Shown here: positions 36,800 through 48,331 of the stretch, piece after piece | Position numbering within the stretch: position 1 is the first letter of the stretch | Layout: every line of letters begins with the position of its first letter | DNA from: Ancylostoma caninum | Taxonomy: Eukaryota > Nematoda > Chromadorea > Rhabditida > Ancylostomatidae | Direction of reading: 5' to 3' | NCBI GenBank assembly: GCA_037903475.1 | Contig: JBAJFG010000030.1 | Coordinates: 558,001 to 622,000 of the forward strand | DNA: 64,000 nt | The notes under the pieces: model-generated | What the model saw: the letters and a program-made list of their open reading frames with translations, nothing else | Told to the model about the DNA's origin: nothing | Database searches by the model: none | Translations under genes and position numbers: made by a program

Positions 36800-38380
36800 T
36801 AGTTTTGAAAGTATAGGAGGGAAGGCCCTGGTACCTGGTATTGAGCCTGAACCCAAAACTTCACGAAACTCTTACTCTTTCATATTTGTTTTCATAAGCA
36901 GTGGTTTTAAGTCACCAGCAGCATTCTTAAAAAGAAACTGTAGAGCAGTTGAATATCGTCGGACTCACTGGAGCGCAGAAAAGCTAGAAATCTTGCCGGA
37001 AACTCTGAATATGCCACTGAACCTTTTATGGAGCACTCGGACTAGTCCAAGTGCTCTATGCTAGGTTCTTTAGCACAAGGCGAACTGGACTGAAGTGGAG
37101 CTCGAAAATCAAAAATAAAAATTGAACTGAATCAGATGTTGTTGTCCTTATCCACCTAGGCGATTAGAGCTCACCGCACGTCCAAGCCGAGGAAGTGCGG
37201 AAGTAGAGTTTCAAACCTCATAAAAACTGAAACCGATGAGCTAAAGAATGAGCTAAAAAGGAAAGCGTAAAAAGAAAAAACAATTCTGCAAATCCCTGCT
37301 CTAAACTAAATTCACCTGCTCCTTCTCAAATTTTGCTTTTTTGCTAGTGTAAGATTCTTGTCTGTTTGTTGTTGGCTGTGGTCCTTATAGGAATTAATTC
37401 GTCTTTCTGCTAGTTCCAAGAATGTTTGTATATAAGCTTGTGCTCTTAATGTTGATAGAGTAAATATTTTGTTGCGGGTTTTCTTTGTCTGTGCATTGCC
37501 CTGAACAAAATTGTAACGCATTGAGAGAACATAACTTCTGCTCGTACAGTAAGAAAAATAAGTCCTACACCAAAAGAATTACGGGGGTGATGTGGGTACT
37601 ATATGTATGTTAAGCAACAAGAGATAATCTTCTTTGCTTGTCCTCGAGCCATAAAGAGGTTTTTGGAAGTCCTGGCGTTCTGATCTTAGTTATTTTAACC
37701 TGCCTTCATAAAGCGTCGCCTGGGAAAAGAGATGTGCCTTGAGGATGGGCTGTGAGGAATCTACAGAAGCGGAGCCCACGATGGCGTCTCACCCTTTGCC
37801 ACCATTCAACTCGACGGACCCGAAAACTCTACTACATCAAACTTTAGGAAAAAGGAAAAATGGAAAAATTAAGTGTAACCAGTGTTTGGTCCCACCTTGC
37901 AGTATATCATAATTATACGGGCACCTTCAGTGAAAAATGAACAAAACCATCTGCATAATAGAAAACCGCTGCCAAATATCCACAGTGAAATTTAGGCAAA
38001 TTTTCCTAAAGAATATTGCAGCGACGCTCAGATCAAGTGCTGCTGATTGCAAGTCATCATATTCAGCCGTGATTACAAAATTCCAGTTATCTCCTTTGAA
38101 ACAAAGGAATTTTGTAAAATCGGACATCTGCGCCGGTGAGTTATGAGATACGTCCTTCTCTTGATTTCCTAGAATTTTTGTCTTGTAGAACTTAGAGATC
38201 TTCCCACAGGGGGGGGGGGGCAGACTCTCCGACTACCCTTATCTCCAGATTCTCCGATTCCACAGCGCGCAGAAGAGACTCAAACATCCGCTATTACGAC
38301 TCTGCTAACATATAGCCGCCAAATATCATTTGATTCATCCTTTGGTTTCCTATTTTTCCTGATTGTCTGCGTTCTGTAGG
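36800..38380. other. no gene recognised
   Basis: No supported gene. The minus open frame at 37,312-37,521 and plus frame at 37,937-38,146 are unrecognised. A poly-G run lies at about 38,209-38,220. Confidence 0.4.
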
Positions 38381-38384
38381 TTGA

Positions 38385-38700
38385 TCTTGCTCATAAGCCA
38401 GGCGTAATTGTAGGCGCTATTTTTTTGTGCATAGAACTGTCCCGAAATCCGAGAAATTTTACAGAAATCATCAAATCCCCATTGGCTTCAACACTTTCAA
38501 AAAACTCCTTAATCAATGTCTCAGTCCGTGATGTCGTATGTGCTTCTAATTTTTAGTGAGATTGGTTTTTTTTCAAAGCTTTTGTTATTCGTGAGTTTTG
38601 TTCGTTTCACTGGGTAAGTTGCTTGGTTCGTGTAGTATGATTGCATAAGTTATATCTTATGCAAAAAATATATACATGAAATTTTCATGTGTATAACATT
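38385..38700 (+). mobile_element. 3' fragment of the CR1-like family seen at 2.2-3.2 kb
   Basis: The stretch around 38,500-38,545 (CTTAATCAATGTCTCAGTCC, then TGATGTCGTATGTG) aligns with 2,750-2,790 of the first element (GCAGCCTCAGTCCCTGATGTCGTAAGTG). The preceding decayed frame matches the C-terminal end of that reverse transcriptase. Heavily mutated, non-coding. Confidence 0.6.
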
Positions 38701-38704
38701 GTGC

Positions 38705-40030
38705 AATATTTTAAGTTATTTTAATTAATGAAGGTTGTATAAGACTCTTTGTATTGAGTTGTCTGATCAAGAGAGAATCGCTTGATATTTTCGAGTGCTT
38801 CTTTGTTCTTCTATCTATGGTTGTTGAGAGAATTTTAGGAGCCGCTCCAATGATGCCTAAATTACCTGTAGCAGGACACATGTACTGTGAGTTGGCTGTG
38901 ATTAACCCCAACCCCCACCACCTCCCCCGTTAAGTCCTAGTTCCCGCAAAATTACCGTCAGCTCTGAATCTGAGGCACCCTTGAAACTTTCAACGAAGAA
39001 TGGAAAAATGGTTGATCGTAAATGGCGGATTCGCTGACTGCACAGTGATAATCAGGCAAATTTCAAACGGATTCCATTGAACGCAAGCAGTAAAATAGAT
39101 GAGAACTTGTTGACATTTACATCTCATCAGCAGCGTTTATGGATGACACGTCCAGCGACAACATGTTAACAGGAAAGAACAGTAAGAAAACGAAACTAGT
39201 ATTGCAGAGAAGAGCAGCTGACGTTCAACAATTCTGCTCAGATCTAGCCAGATGTTGATGGAAGAAGAGAGCAACAAATGAGCTACACGAATTCGGAAAT
39301 GCACTGATTATTTGAAAGAACTGCACACAATTAACGCAAATACGTAGAGTATCAGGGTATGGAGGCGACGTCATTCAGCAAGAAGATTCATGGGCTTTCT
39401 CGGGGAATCATTTATCATTGAATCAGAGCTTACATCCAAGAGGTCCAAAACATTTCCGAAGGAACGCTCCTAGGAATAAACTCGTCCAAAGCTTCTATTT
39501 TTGTTATGGAATTTGCCAGCAGTTGTTTTGAAGTTATCTGTATCCTCGCAACCACTTCATCTTGCTTTCTGCAACTTCCATAAACGCTTTCATTTATCGT
39601 CACGCCTAGGGAGACCTTATTGGAAGAATTTTCAAAGCAGTAAATATTCACTTCTTCTCACTTTGTCACAGTAAGTATTTGTTATTTGTTTACTTCTTCT
39701 CGCGGCGATCAGCTATTCCTAATCTTGAGGTGGCATTTTGTGAATGAATGTTAGATGTGCCGCCTTTGATTGAGAGCTTAGTTCATAAATTCGGTTTAAG
39801 ACTTACAGGAAATTTTTTATTGGAAACTGATTTGAGAGAGAGACCACATGGATGCTTTTAGAGTGAGCGACTCCTTCAAAAACATTGAATGAAGACTTGT
39901 TCAGTATAGTGGACAAAAGCGAATAAATCATAAAAAGACTTTAGCCTCCCACGTAGCTCTGAAACAAGACCTCTAAAGGAAATAATGCCCACGAATATTT
40001 CTCCATTACCCCACTATCTTTTTTTCCTTA
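38705..40030. other. no gene recognised
   Basis: No exon chain or RNA gene supported; a C-rich tract lies near 38,905-38,930. Confidence 0.4.
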
Positions 40031-40032
40031 CC

Positions 40033-40454
40033 TCAAACGCAGCACCCACGGAAATCTTCGTGTTTGAGATTTTGATCGTTTTGGATACTCAGCAATTTTC
40101 GTAACAATTGTGCGAAAGTTGCACTGTCGTACACATCAGTGCTCTCAAAACATGAAGAGATAAAGTGGGTGCTGGCGATCAGTTAGGACGAGTTGCGGTA
40201 TGAAATGAATGGGTGTTTCGCTTACCATCATTCTCTTTTCTCAAGATAGTACCTCCTTCCATTCCCACCTCCTTAAACTTCGAGTCCGGTTAACTCGGCC
40301 ATTCTTTGCACACGGGCTGAACTGGTGGCAATGAAAACTGCCTTTTTTGTAGGATTTGACGAAATTATTCGCTGCATCTGTTTTCATTATAATGCTAAGC
40401 CTAGGAATATACCAAAATCTGTGAAAGCAAAGTTTCCGTGGGTGCTGCCTTTAA
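40033..40454. mobile_element. TTAA-type inverted-repeat element (MITE), copy B
   Basis: The left end CGCAGCACCCACGGAAAT (from 40,037) and right end ATTTCCGTGGGTGCTGCCT-like sequence (to 40,450) match copy A at 21.6 kb. The right flank is TTAA (40,451-40,454); the left flank is TCAA, one base off. The interior differs from copy A, as expected for non-autonomous members sharing only ends. Confidence 0.7.
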
Positions 40455-40860
40455 GTGAAACCAACGCTCATCCCCACCAGTAGTGTTTCACTAGCCCAGC
40501 TACCTTTCAAACCTGCCGTCCCCACAAAACTCTTTTCACAGACGCACATGCTAAATCCTTCAAACAATCGCGGGAAAACTTCCGCAAACAATGGAGCCGT
40601 CATCGTCAGACGACAGCGTAATTGTGTTTGTAATTAGGCGGGTAGTCATGCGTAGATCCAAGAAGACCAAGGGCAAAGTATGAAACTGAGCAGCGCAAGC
40701 TTGAAAAGTGGATTTTTCAGATTCCATTCTTTTTATTCTTGCAAGGATGGGGAACTACTGCATGATCTGCCGTAGACAAGAGGATGATCAGTGTTGAATT
40801 AGGATTTATTTAACATAAAGCATATTAACTTGCACAAACATATAGAGAACTAAGTATAGT

Positions 40861-42866
40861 TTAGGCAAGGAAACGCCTATAGAATCGTCGGAATTTCGCC
40901 GCAGCGCTGGCAGCATCAATTGGTGGTGTCGGGTAGGCGGGAGCAGGTACCGACGGTGCTGGCGGTGGAGCTCCGCCTCCAGCAGGAGCAGCTTCACCGG
41001 CTGGAGCCTCCGGAGCCGATGCTGGAGCAGCTCCACCAGCTGCTGCAGCTCCGGCGCCTTCTGGGGTAGAAGCAGCAGCCCCGCCGGTATCTGCACCAGC
41101 CGATGCTCCTCCTTCATGCTTGTCTCCAGCAGCGGCTGCAGCTCCACCAGCAGCTTCTGACTGAGCTCCTGCACCGACAGCGGTCATAGTCCGTGGAGGG
41201 CATGGGCAATAAGCGGCATCTGATCCGGGAGAACCATCCGCTCCCTTCTCGCCGGGTGCTCCGTCTGTTCCAGGGGAACCATCCTTTCCTGGTGGTCCAG
41301 GAGGTCCTGCGGGTCCTGCAGCGCCGTCTCCACCACTTCCACCATCCTAAAAATATCCATTCCTGGAAGCGCTCATGGAAAGCACAGAAGGATCGTACCT
41401 CTCCATTCGGTCCTGGTGGTCCTGCTGGGCCGGCTGGTCCAGCTGGTCCAGGAGGGTTCGTCGATTTCATTCCAGGAGCACCTGTGGTGGCAATTTCTCG
41501 TTTCGTTTCAATAATAGGATATGCTAATGCGTACCCGCTTCTCCAGGAGCTCCATCAGCTCCAGGCTTGCCGTCAGGTCCAGGAGGTCCAGCTGGTCCAG
41601 CAGGGCCAGGTTCGCCTCCACCACCACTAGCACCATCCTATAACAATTTCACAGTGTGCTCCGGTTCGATGTAGTCAGATGAACCAAAACCAACCATTCC
41701 AGGATTACCACTAGGGCCTTCTGGACCTGCAGGTCCATCAGGTCCTGGAGGACCGGCTGGTCCTGCTGGACATTTGATGCAACCACCCATCATTTGGTGA
41801 GCCATAGCTGCCATCGCGGCCATTCCCGGTTTTCCGTCCTCGCCGTTCTCGCCATCATCTGGAAATTGTTGTGCACTAATGGGACATTCATCATCTTTGT
41901 ATAATTATGCCAAAAGTGCTTTGAAAATGGCCATCTGCCAAAATTTATCGCTTCCGACGAAGAGACGGAAACGGTCAAAGAAAAGGGCATTAAAAGCAAC
42001 CGTTATGAATTCAAAAGTGGGGACTGTCATTTCTAGAAGTAATCAAGGACTCTCTTCTTCTCATAAACAGTCTATGTATGATTGGTTCATTTCATTAGAA
42101 AAGGAACCAAAAACTTGAAAATATATGTATTTCTCATCAGAGCCACAGTTTCCTCATCAGAACAGCCGCTTCATAGTATGAATTGGGCTGGCGTTCTATT
42201 AAAATCTATGCACTAACCTCCAGGTGCTCCTGGCATTCCTGGTGGTCCTGGAGGTCCCGCTGGACACTTGCCCGACTGCGCTGCGCAATCTGAAATTAAA
42301 AAAACTCCTAGAGAGATTTTCAAATGTACAAGATGAATTTTGTACAACGTCTGGGGTCATTCTGACCGTAATTTTGACGTGAAATCAGACGTATTGGCGG
42401 ACTCCAAGCACACCATGGACTCCATCCATTTTAATCGCCAAAAAACACCGAATATACAGTATTAGGACTCACTACACACGGCCGCTCCGCCTGCACCCTC
42501 TGGAGAAGCAGATTTCGCCGCGTCCGATCCAGTCTCCGGCGGGTGTTCTATGCCAGTTGGTGGGACTTGGTAATCTCTACGAGTTCTGGCCAGCAGCACA
42601 CTGTACGGACTGCGATCTCCTCCAGTAGTCAACAGCATCTGCTTCCATGCGTCATCGGCGTAACCCTTAAGATAGAATTTATAAATTTGTCTAAGCCCTT
42701 TGCTGCTAGACCCATCCCTCACCTTGAACTCTCCGATGTCAATAATAACCTCATCATAGAATGAGTTGATTTCAGTTAGCAGGGAAACGGTAAGGCAGAG
42801 GGCGGCCGCGATTGCCAGTGCGGAACCACCGCAAGTCGCGGCGAGCATGTAGCGTTGCACGCTCAT
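40861..42866 (-). CDS. cuticle collagen
   Basis: Exons (5' to 3'): 42,866-42,723; 42,665-42,473; 42,289-42,218; 41,858-41,695; 41,637-41,535; 41,481-41,399; 41,346-40,861. Together 1,245 nt, 414 aa. The protein has a hydrophobic signal-anchor (about residues 13-32) and the nematode collagen N-terminal block (INSFYDEVIIDIGEFK...DDAWKQM). A subtilisin-type cleavage box lies in LLARTRRDY (R75-R78). Cysteine-flanked Gly-X-Y blocks follow (VCNCAAQSGKC; GGCIKCPAGPAGPPGPDGP; GPAGPAGPAGPPGPNGE), then a DAAYCPCPPRT cysteine motif. The last 100-odd residues are Ala/Gly/Pro-rich rather than triple-helical and end in a basic FRRFYRRFLA. The first intron is 57 nt and in frame, so its retention would not shift the frame. 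The ATG lies directly after TTTTCTAG, a likely trans-splice acceptor; AATAAA is at 40,805-40,810. Such collagens are secreted by the hypodermis and cross-linked in the cuticle. Confidence 0.95.
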
Positions 42867-42878
42867 CTAGAAAATCTC
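42867..42878 (-). promoter_or_regulatory. probable spliced-leader acceptor of the collagen
   Basis: GATTTTCTAG ends immediately before the collagen ATG, leaving no 5' UTR. This fits a trans-splice acceptor. Confidence 0.6.
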
Positions 42879-42930
42879 ATAGTAAAGATAAAAATAGCAG
42901 AGAAAATGCAGATGGAAGGGTACAGTGTCG

Positions 42931-43221
42931 ATCAATCATTTTTGCATCACAGAAATCCACCCACCTAATCCGCCGCACCGCAACACCTACGAGGCGCGGC
43001 AAACCAGCTGGGCGTTGTGTTGGTCGGGCTTTGCTTGTGTTGCTGTTCAAGTTATATTTTCCACTGTTTCTCCTTATGCGCTGGTTTAAATCCGAAAAAC
43101 CTGAGGAAAAATCACTAGCAACCCCCGATAACCACTGCGGCCAGCTGGTTTGCCGCGCCGCGTCAGCGATGCGACGCGGTAGACCGGATGGGAGCTTTAC
43201 TGTGATGCAAAATTGATTGAT
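42931..43221. mobile_element. foldback/TIR element immediately upstream of the collagen
   Basis: TTTTTGCATCACAG near 42,939 faces CTGTGATGCAAAATTG at 43,200. The arms extend for more than 70 bp with mismatches and share GCGCGGCAAACCAGCTGG. The element ends about 65 bp before the collagen start codon, so it sits in the proximal promoter. It has no coding capacity. Confidence 0.8.
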
Positions 43222-43224
43222 AGG

Positions 43225-44740
43225 TTCTGTAGACGCATAGTACACGTGAATATAGGAGGCTTTAGTGAGTATGGACTCTCTCGCCGCACCGCGTGATCTG
43301 CATCTTGGCACCCTGGTTGTCTGCGCATCCGCGAATCTCATCGATATCGCCGCACTCACACTCGATCAATACTGTGACGTCGTGCGCGTAGAGCTATTTA
43401 GCAACTGGTTTCTGCTACGTATGAAAATGACGTGAGCGCTTTTTTGAAGTTTGTAACTTGAAAAATTGCGAAAGATAAAAAAATTGGTGCACTACGAGAG
43501 ACGCAGAGAAAAGAACGAAAAGTTTGCAGTTTTGCATGAAAACTAGCCGAAAACACCAAGATAAAGGTTAGAATGGAGCAACTGCCACTAGCCACGTAGA
43601 AACGCCCATCGCTCCGAAAAGAAAGGCACAGCGAGCTAGTTGGAGGTAGACAACAAAGCACATATGAATGTGTATGAATTTGAGCTTTGCGTGATACTGA
43701 CAACATTACTGATCACCATGTTCCGCTTGTCCGCCTTATAACCGCGGCAAGCCTACTGGTTGACGCTCATGATAACTTGTTGCTGCTGATCCCGACGTGG
43801 GCCTCCAGCTGGTTGCGCTTGCGTTGGTCACACCAACTTAGCCATGCATCGTAATCGCTCAGCTATATCAGCATATGCTATAAATCATCTTGGACGATAG
43901 GCACACCCCGCCAACTTGGTAGTGAAAATCCTGGAAAGCCAGGAGACTGATAAATCACCGCGAACAGAAAATATGACTGTGGTGTGTCGCATGTAATATT
44001 CTGCTCATGTAATGATCTAACCATGTAATATTGTGGCAGCATGTGAAGATTCCATCGATAACGTATAAAACGTGGAAGGGTTCGCCTACTAATACTGCAG
44101 TCCTTGACTTGCACCTAAATCTTAGCCATCCGTTCGTTCACAATATTTTCCACGGAGAGGAAAATGGTCAACGATAGCTGGCGCACTTTTGAAAGCAAAT
44201 TAATCTTTACTATCAAAAAAAAAAGGAGAAATGCCCTTTTCAGGGGGAGAAGTGGCAAATTACAAAACAAATGAGATATTACAACATTCTTCGTCATGTT
44301 CTGACGTGCTTCTATTTTCTTTTCATTTCGCAGCACTGATAAATCTCGTTTCTGCTGATTTCAAAATTTTTGACACCTCCGTTCTTAATTCACCTTTCTA
44401 TTCAAATTTCTTCTAGTAGAGTTCTGATCATTATAGTGAGTTTATATGAAACTACTCTGACGCTGGGTGCGAATATTTTGGGAGAAGAACATCTTTTCAC
44501 GCTGGTGAGAATTTTATACGCGTAATATTCATGGCAAAATGTGACATGCCGCGCCAATACCGCTATATGTATGTATATGCGAAATTACAAAATATGATCT
44601 TAAATCTGAATAGTCGAGCAAGTCGCCCAAATTAAAAGGACAAAACAAAGAAAATACAATAAATAACAAGCAAAAAATTACATTATAAGCATCTTTATTT
44701 CAATATTCTGGACCAAACCAATTTTATCATAATCACCATG
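43225..44740. other. no gene recognised
   Basis: Upstream region of the collagen. No exon chain found; the minus frames at 43,398-43,706 and 43,878-44,114 lack family resemblance. Confidence 0.4.
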
Positions 44741-44746
44741 ACAATA

Positions 44747-45020
44747 TACAGTGGACGTCAATGGCGTTGGCCCATTCGCGGCCTCGAGAAGGACGTCGCG
44801 CAACCGCGCCGCGCACGCTGTAACCGATGTTTCTGCTGCTGTTATGCTATTTCTACCAGCTTTTCTACCCGATTTCAAGGATTTTCGACCAAATCGGGAA
44901 GGAAAGAGCCTAGAAATAGCATTCCAGCAGCAGACGACATCGATCCTGGCTCGCGCGGCGCGGTCGCGCTGCGTCCTTCTCGAGGCCGCAGATGGGCCAC
45001 CGCCATTGCCGTTCACTGTA
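44747..45020. mobile_element. near-complete palindromic (foldback) element with TA flanks
   Basis: The two halves are near-complements along almost the whole 274 bp: TACAGTGGACG... at the left, and ...CACTGTA at the right. Shared blocks include GCGGCCTCGAGAAGGACG, and GCTATTTCTA with CCCGATTT near the centre. Both sides are bordered by TA. Open frames on both strands here are palindrome artefacts. Confidence 0.85.
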
Positions 45021-45024
45021 TATA

Positions 45025-46055
45025 TCCTAGAAGTACTGGTAGTACTTGTTTAGTTTTACAGGGACTGGATGCTCAAAAACAATTCATTTATCACCGAAAG
45101 TTGAGTTATTTGGATGTTTCTCTCAATCCATTTTTCTAAAAAATTGAATGTTCGAATTGCTCATTCGTTAGGATGCTCAAACAAGTGTGTTGTTTGAATA
45201 AATAGGAAAATCGAATGTCTCAAGAATGCTACTATTTAAAGTTTTAGAGCTGTAAATATTCGCAACTGCTCAAAGCCTGGGATATTCAAAATATCATCTA
45301 TATTTCACATGTAGCAGCGGTGATCTGGATGAGGATTCATTCCTTTCGCTTCAAAGTCTAGGATACATCATTGAACATGTCAACGCTTTTGAAGAATTCT
45401 CTGTCGTCGATAAGTCTCATCTAAGTCTAAGGGATCGTAAGTCTCAAAAACGAAATGAAAATAAGAATTATTGATTCTCATTTTCATCTCTTTTTTGAGA
45501 CTTTCTACGCTTTTTACGGTACCCATATTGCATGTCACAATGCACGCCATCCTTGCTGCGGTCTAGTTTCGTAGCCTACTTCTGCAATTCTAAAAATGTC
45601 ATGATCAGCTTCAACTAGTTTGAATGACATTGTTTTTGCGGAGAATATTAAGAAGGATGTGCGTGCATTACATGCACAAAAAAAGCGATAGAAAGGGAGG
45701 TCGTCAACCTTCTATCCATTGTACTGAGACAAGTTTGATGAGGTACTGCTTCCCCACCCAACAGCCTCAATTCGCCCTCATTCGCTTTCGGATATTGCAT
45801 ACACAAGCATACCGAAATAGGGGGCAAGGAGAGCAAATCGACCCTGGAAGGTGAGAAGGACGACTTGAGTGCATCAATTAAACAGTAAGGGCAAAAACTT
45901 AAAATGAAAAACGCAGTCACTCAATAAAAAATAAAATAGAATAGAAAACAAAAATAAAACTAAGCTAAAAGTACAATAGTAAAAGTGAGCTGTTAGACGC
46001 GCTCTTCTTCCCTTACTGATGAGTGCAGAAAAGGCATATTCCAATGTTTAGAATC
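45025..46055. other. no gene recognised
   Basis: No supported exon or RNA gene between the palindromic element and the first hAT-like MITE. Confidence 0.4.
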
Positions 46056-46064
46056 CGTATAAGG

Positions 46065-46311
46065 CAGTGGTGGACGCAGAAAGTGGGGGGAGGGGGGGGC
46101 GTGGAAAAAAGTGGGTCTCTGCCGTTTTGGGAACCCAGACGGAAAATAAAATTAATGAAAATATTAATTATAATAATAAATAATTAATATTAAAAATAAT
46201 AATAAAACTAAACGAAAATAAACTAATGCAAGATTTTTATTTGCATTGCAAAGTAATTTCGAAAATTTGGCGACCCATTCTCGGGGGGGGGGGGCCTTGC
46301 GTCCGCCACTG
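46065..46311. mobile_element. hAT-like MITE, copy 1
   Basis: 247 bp with ends CAGTGGTGGACGC and ...GCGTCCGCCACTG. It is flanked by an 8-bp target duplication with one mismatch (GTATAAGG at 46,057-46,064, GTATAGGG at 46,312-46,319). Eight-bp duplications and CAGTGGCGG-type ends are hallmarks of hAT elements. The interior is AT-rich (TTAATTATAATAATAAA) with G-runs. Confidence 0.9.
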
Positions 46312-46319
46312 GTATAGGG

Positions 46320-47209
46320 GTAATGCCACGGAACGGATCTGAACATTTATAAAGAAGTAAAAAAAACCTCATAATTCTGAAAATACTGTAGTAATGCCAA
46401 AACTTTTTCTGATTTTACTAGATGCGTGCGTTTGACGCACGCAGACGTACGCGTTTACGGCCTCGCGGCTTTTCCTCGTTGAGGATGCACATGGCGCGTT
46501 CACCGGTCTTCATGGAAAATCCTTCGCGAAAGAATGCATGCGTCTGATGCACGCACCGTAGTATAAATTGCTCTATACATAACACATATTTCCCCACACA
46601 ACGACACACACCTCATTGTATATATGTTACAAATAAAGGAAGAAGTATCCGTGTTTGGGATGATGTCGTTTTTTCAGGTTTCCAAGGACGCAGAACTCAA
46701 ACTCGAAACCCACACTATCGGGATGCTGTTTTCCGCAGGTTTGAATCCCGGATAAGCTTCCCACCTGAATACCACGCATCCACCTGGAAGTGACCTGCAT
46801 AAGCATCTTCCAACAGTCCCACATCAACGGGCAGCGTCCACGCCCTTCGCTGCGCTTTCTCCACAGGCGTACTACGATTCCTAGTGTCCTACTCGTTTTG
46901 ATTCACCGGAAAGCGTTTGCACAAGACAGGGCTCATCTTAAAAGTGCAAATTTCCATACGTAAGCAGTCTTTAACAGTGTGTTTGGTAGAAAATAAGGTG
47001 ATGGCAGCTGTAATTTTCGCCTTTCCCTAAATTGCAGTTCAATGCAACTTTTCACTCTTTCACGCCGCTTTGGAAGAAAGTGGGTTTCTTCCAGTGTATA
47101 AGATAGAAAAAGTGGGTTTCCTCCAGTGTACAAGAAGTAATTGACTATTCCAAGGTATCCCTAGAATTCTGGAATGCGTCACACAACCAGAGCTCACGAG
47201 AAATAACCT
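46320..47209. other. no gene recognised
   Basis: Sequence between the two hAT-like copies; short frames only. Confidence 0.4.
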
Positions 47210-47217
47210 ATACCCTT

Positions 47218-47473
47218 CAGTGGGAGACGCAGAAAGTGGGCGGGAGGAGGGGGCGTGGGAAAAAATTGGGGTCTCCTCCGTTTTGGGGGCCCAGGCCGGA
47301 AATAAAATTGATAAAAATATTAATCATAATAATGAATAATTAATAAAAATTATATTAAAAATAGTAACAAAAATAAACAACTAAAAATAAGCTAATACTA
47401 GATTTTTACTTTGATTGTAAAGTGATTTCAAAAGTTTAGCGACCCATTCTCGCCCACCCCCCGTCCGCCACTG
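47218..47473. mobile_element. hAT-like MITE, copy 2
   Basis: 256 bp, same ends and interior layout as copy 1, flanked by a perfect 8-bp duplication ATACCCTT (47,210-47,217 and 47,474-47,481). Confidence 0.92.
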
Positions 47474-47949
47474 ATACCCTTCTAGCGAGCAGTAATGAAC
47501 CTGGAATTCATACGAGAATGCATTATCCTAGCAATAGCACGACTCCTGTTGAAAATCTAACCCAAATATTTGAAAAAAACTGAATCTGGTCTGATATTTA
47601 ATCCAGCTGTAAATCTGACCCCTGCCTGCGACAGGGTTAATGGTGCAGATTTTAAGAGGTGCACACGCTTCGGTAGCTGTAATGGCAATAGCATTGTAAA
47701 AAGATGGTAAACTCGTGCACATCAGGTTCTGTGCCAAAATAGATGCACGTTCTTTCTTGGCACTGGTTCAACACAACTGCACAAAACTCATTTGAGATCC
47801 GTTTTCCTGAGGATATTTCACACATAAAATCATCAAAAACACATTATATAAACTTAATATTTTCCTATTGCACTGGAAGGTATAAAAGGAATGCACGAGC
47901 TTATCGTTTAGTCCTGTAATTTCTCTAGTGCTCCCTCACTATTTGCATC

Positions 47950-48099
47950 TACTCAGGTGGGAAAATTCCAGTAGATTTCGCTTATTTTCCGGGGGATTTA
48001 CGTGTAATTTTCGGGCGAAATCGGAAAATATTCCGGCGAAAAATAAGCAAAATATATTCGAAAGCACCCGTAATCTACTGGAATTTTTCCACCTGAGTA
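47950..48099. mobile_element. short TIR element (about 150 bp)
   Basis: ACTCAGGTGGGAAAATTCCA at 47,951 faces TGGAATTTTTCCACCTGAGT ending at 48,098; the arms continue through AGTAGATT. The interior is AT-rich with internal complementarity. Non-coding. Confidence 0.85.
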
Positions 48100-48230
48100 A
48101 TTATTTGAATTTGAAACTACTCAATCACTTTCTTATTGAAATTATTATGTTTTAATGATTCTCTTTTTCCAATTACCAAGTTTAATCCCTGAACAATTAG
48201 ATTTGAAAAAGAATACACTCAAGCATCACC

Positions 48231-48236
48231 TTTATT
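48231..48236 (-). terminator. AATAAA polyadenylation signal of the GHITM-like gene
   Basis: AATAAA on the minus strand about 95 nt after the GHITM stop codon. Confidence 0.7.
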
Positions 48237-48331
48237 CACAATTTATACACTCTTTCACATCACATCTCCACAGACAAGTACTACACATAGAAGCTTCTAA
48301 TTAATATTTTAATATTTTCTGAGTTTGTCAT

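Noticed and set aside
36521..37064. Open frames on both strands after the CAP gene
   Set aside because: They read through the two arms of the inverted repeat at 36,533-36,794 and resemble each other for that reason.
42812..43359. 134- and 160-residue frames upstream of the collagen
   Set aside because: They span the foldback element in the collagen promoter; no recognisable protein and no splice support.
44678..45139. Similar open frames on both strands (about 100-133 residues)
   Set aside because: Mirror images produced by the palindromic element at 44,747-45,020.
46725..46830. tRNA-like words (GGTTTGAATCCCGG)
   Set aside because: Only the T-arm-like word is present; no acceptor stem, D arm or anticodon arm could be folded around it.
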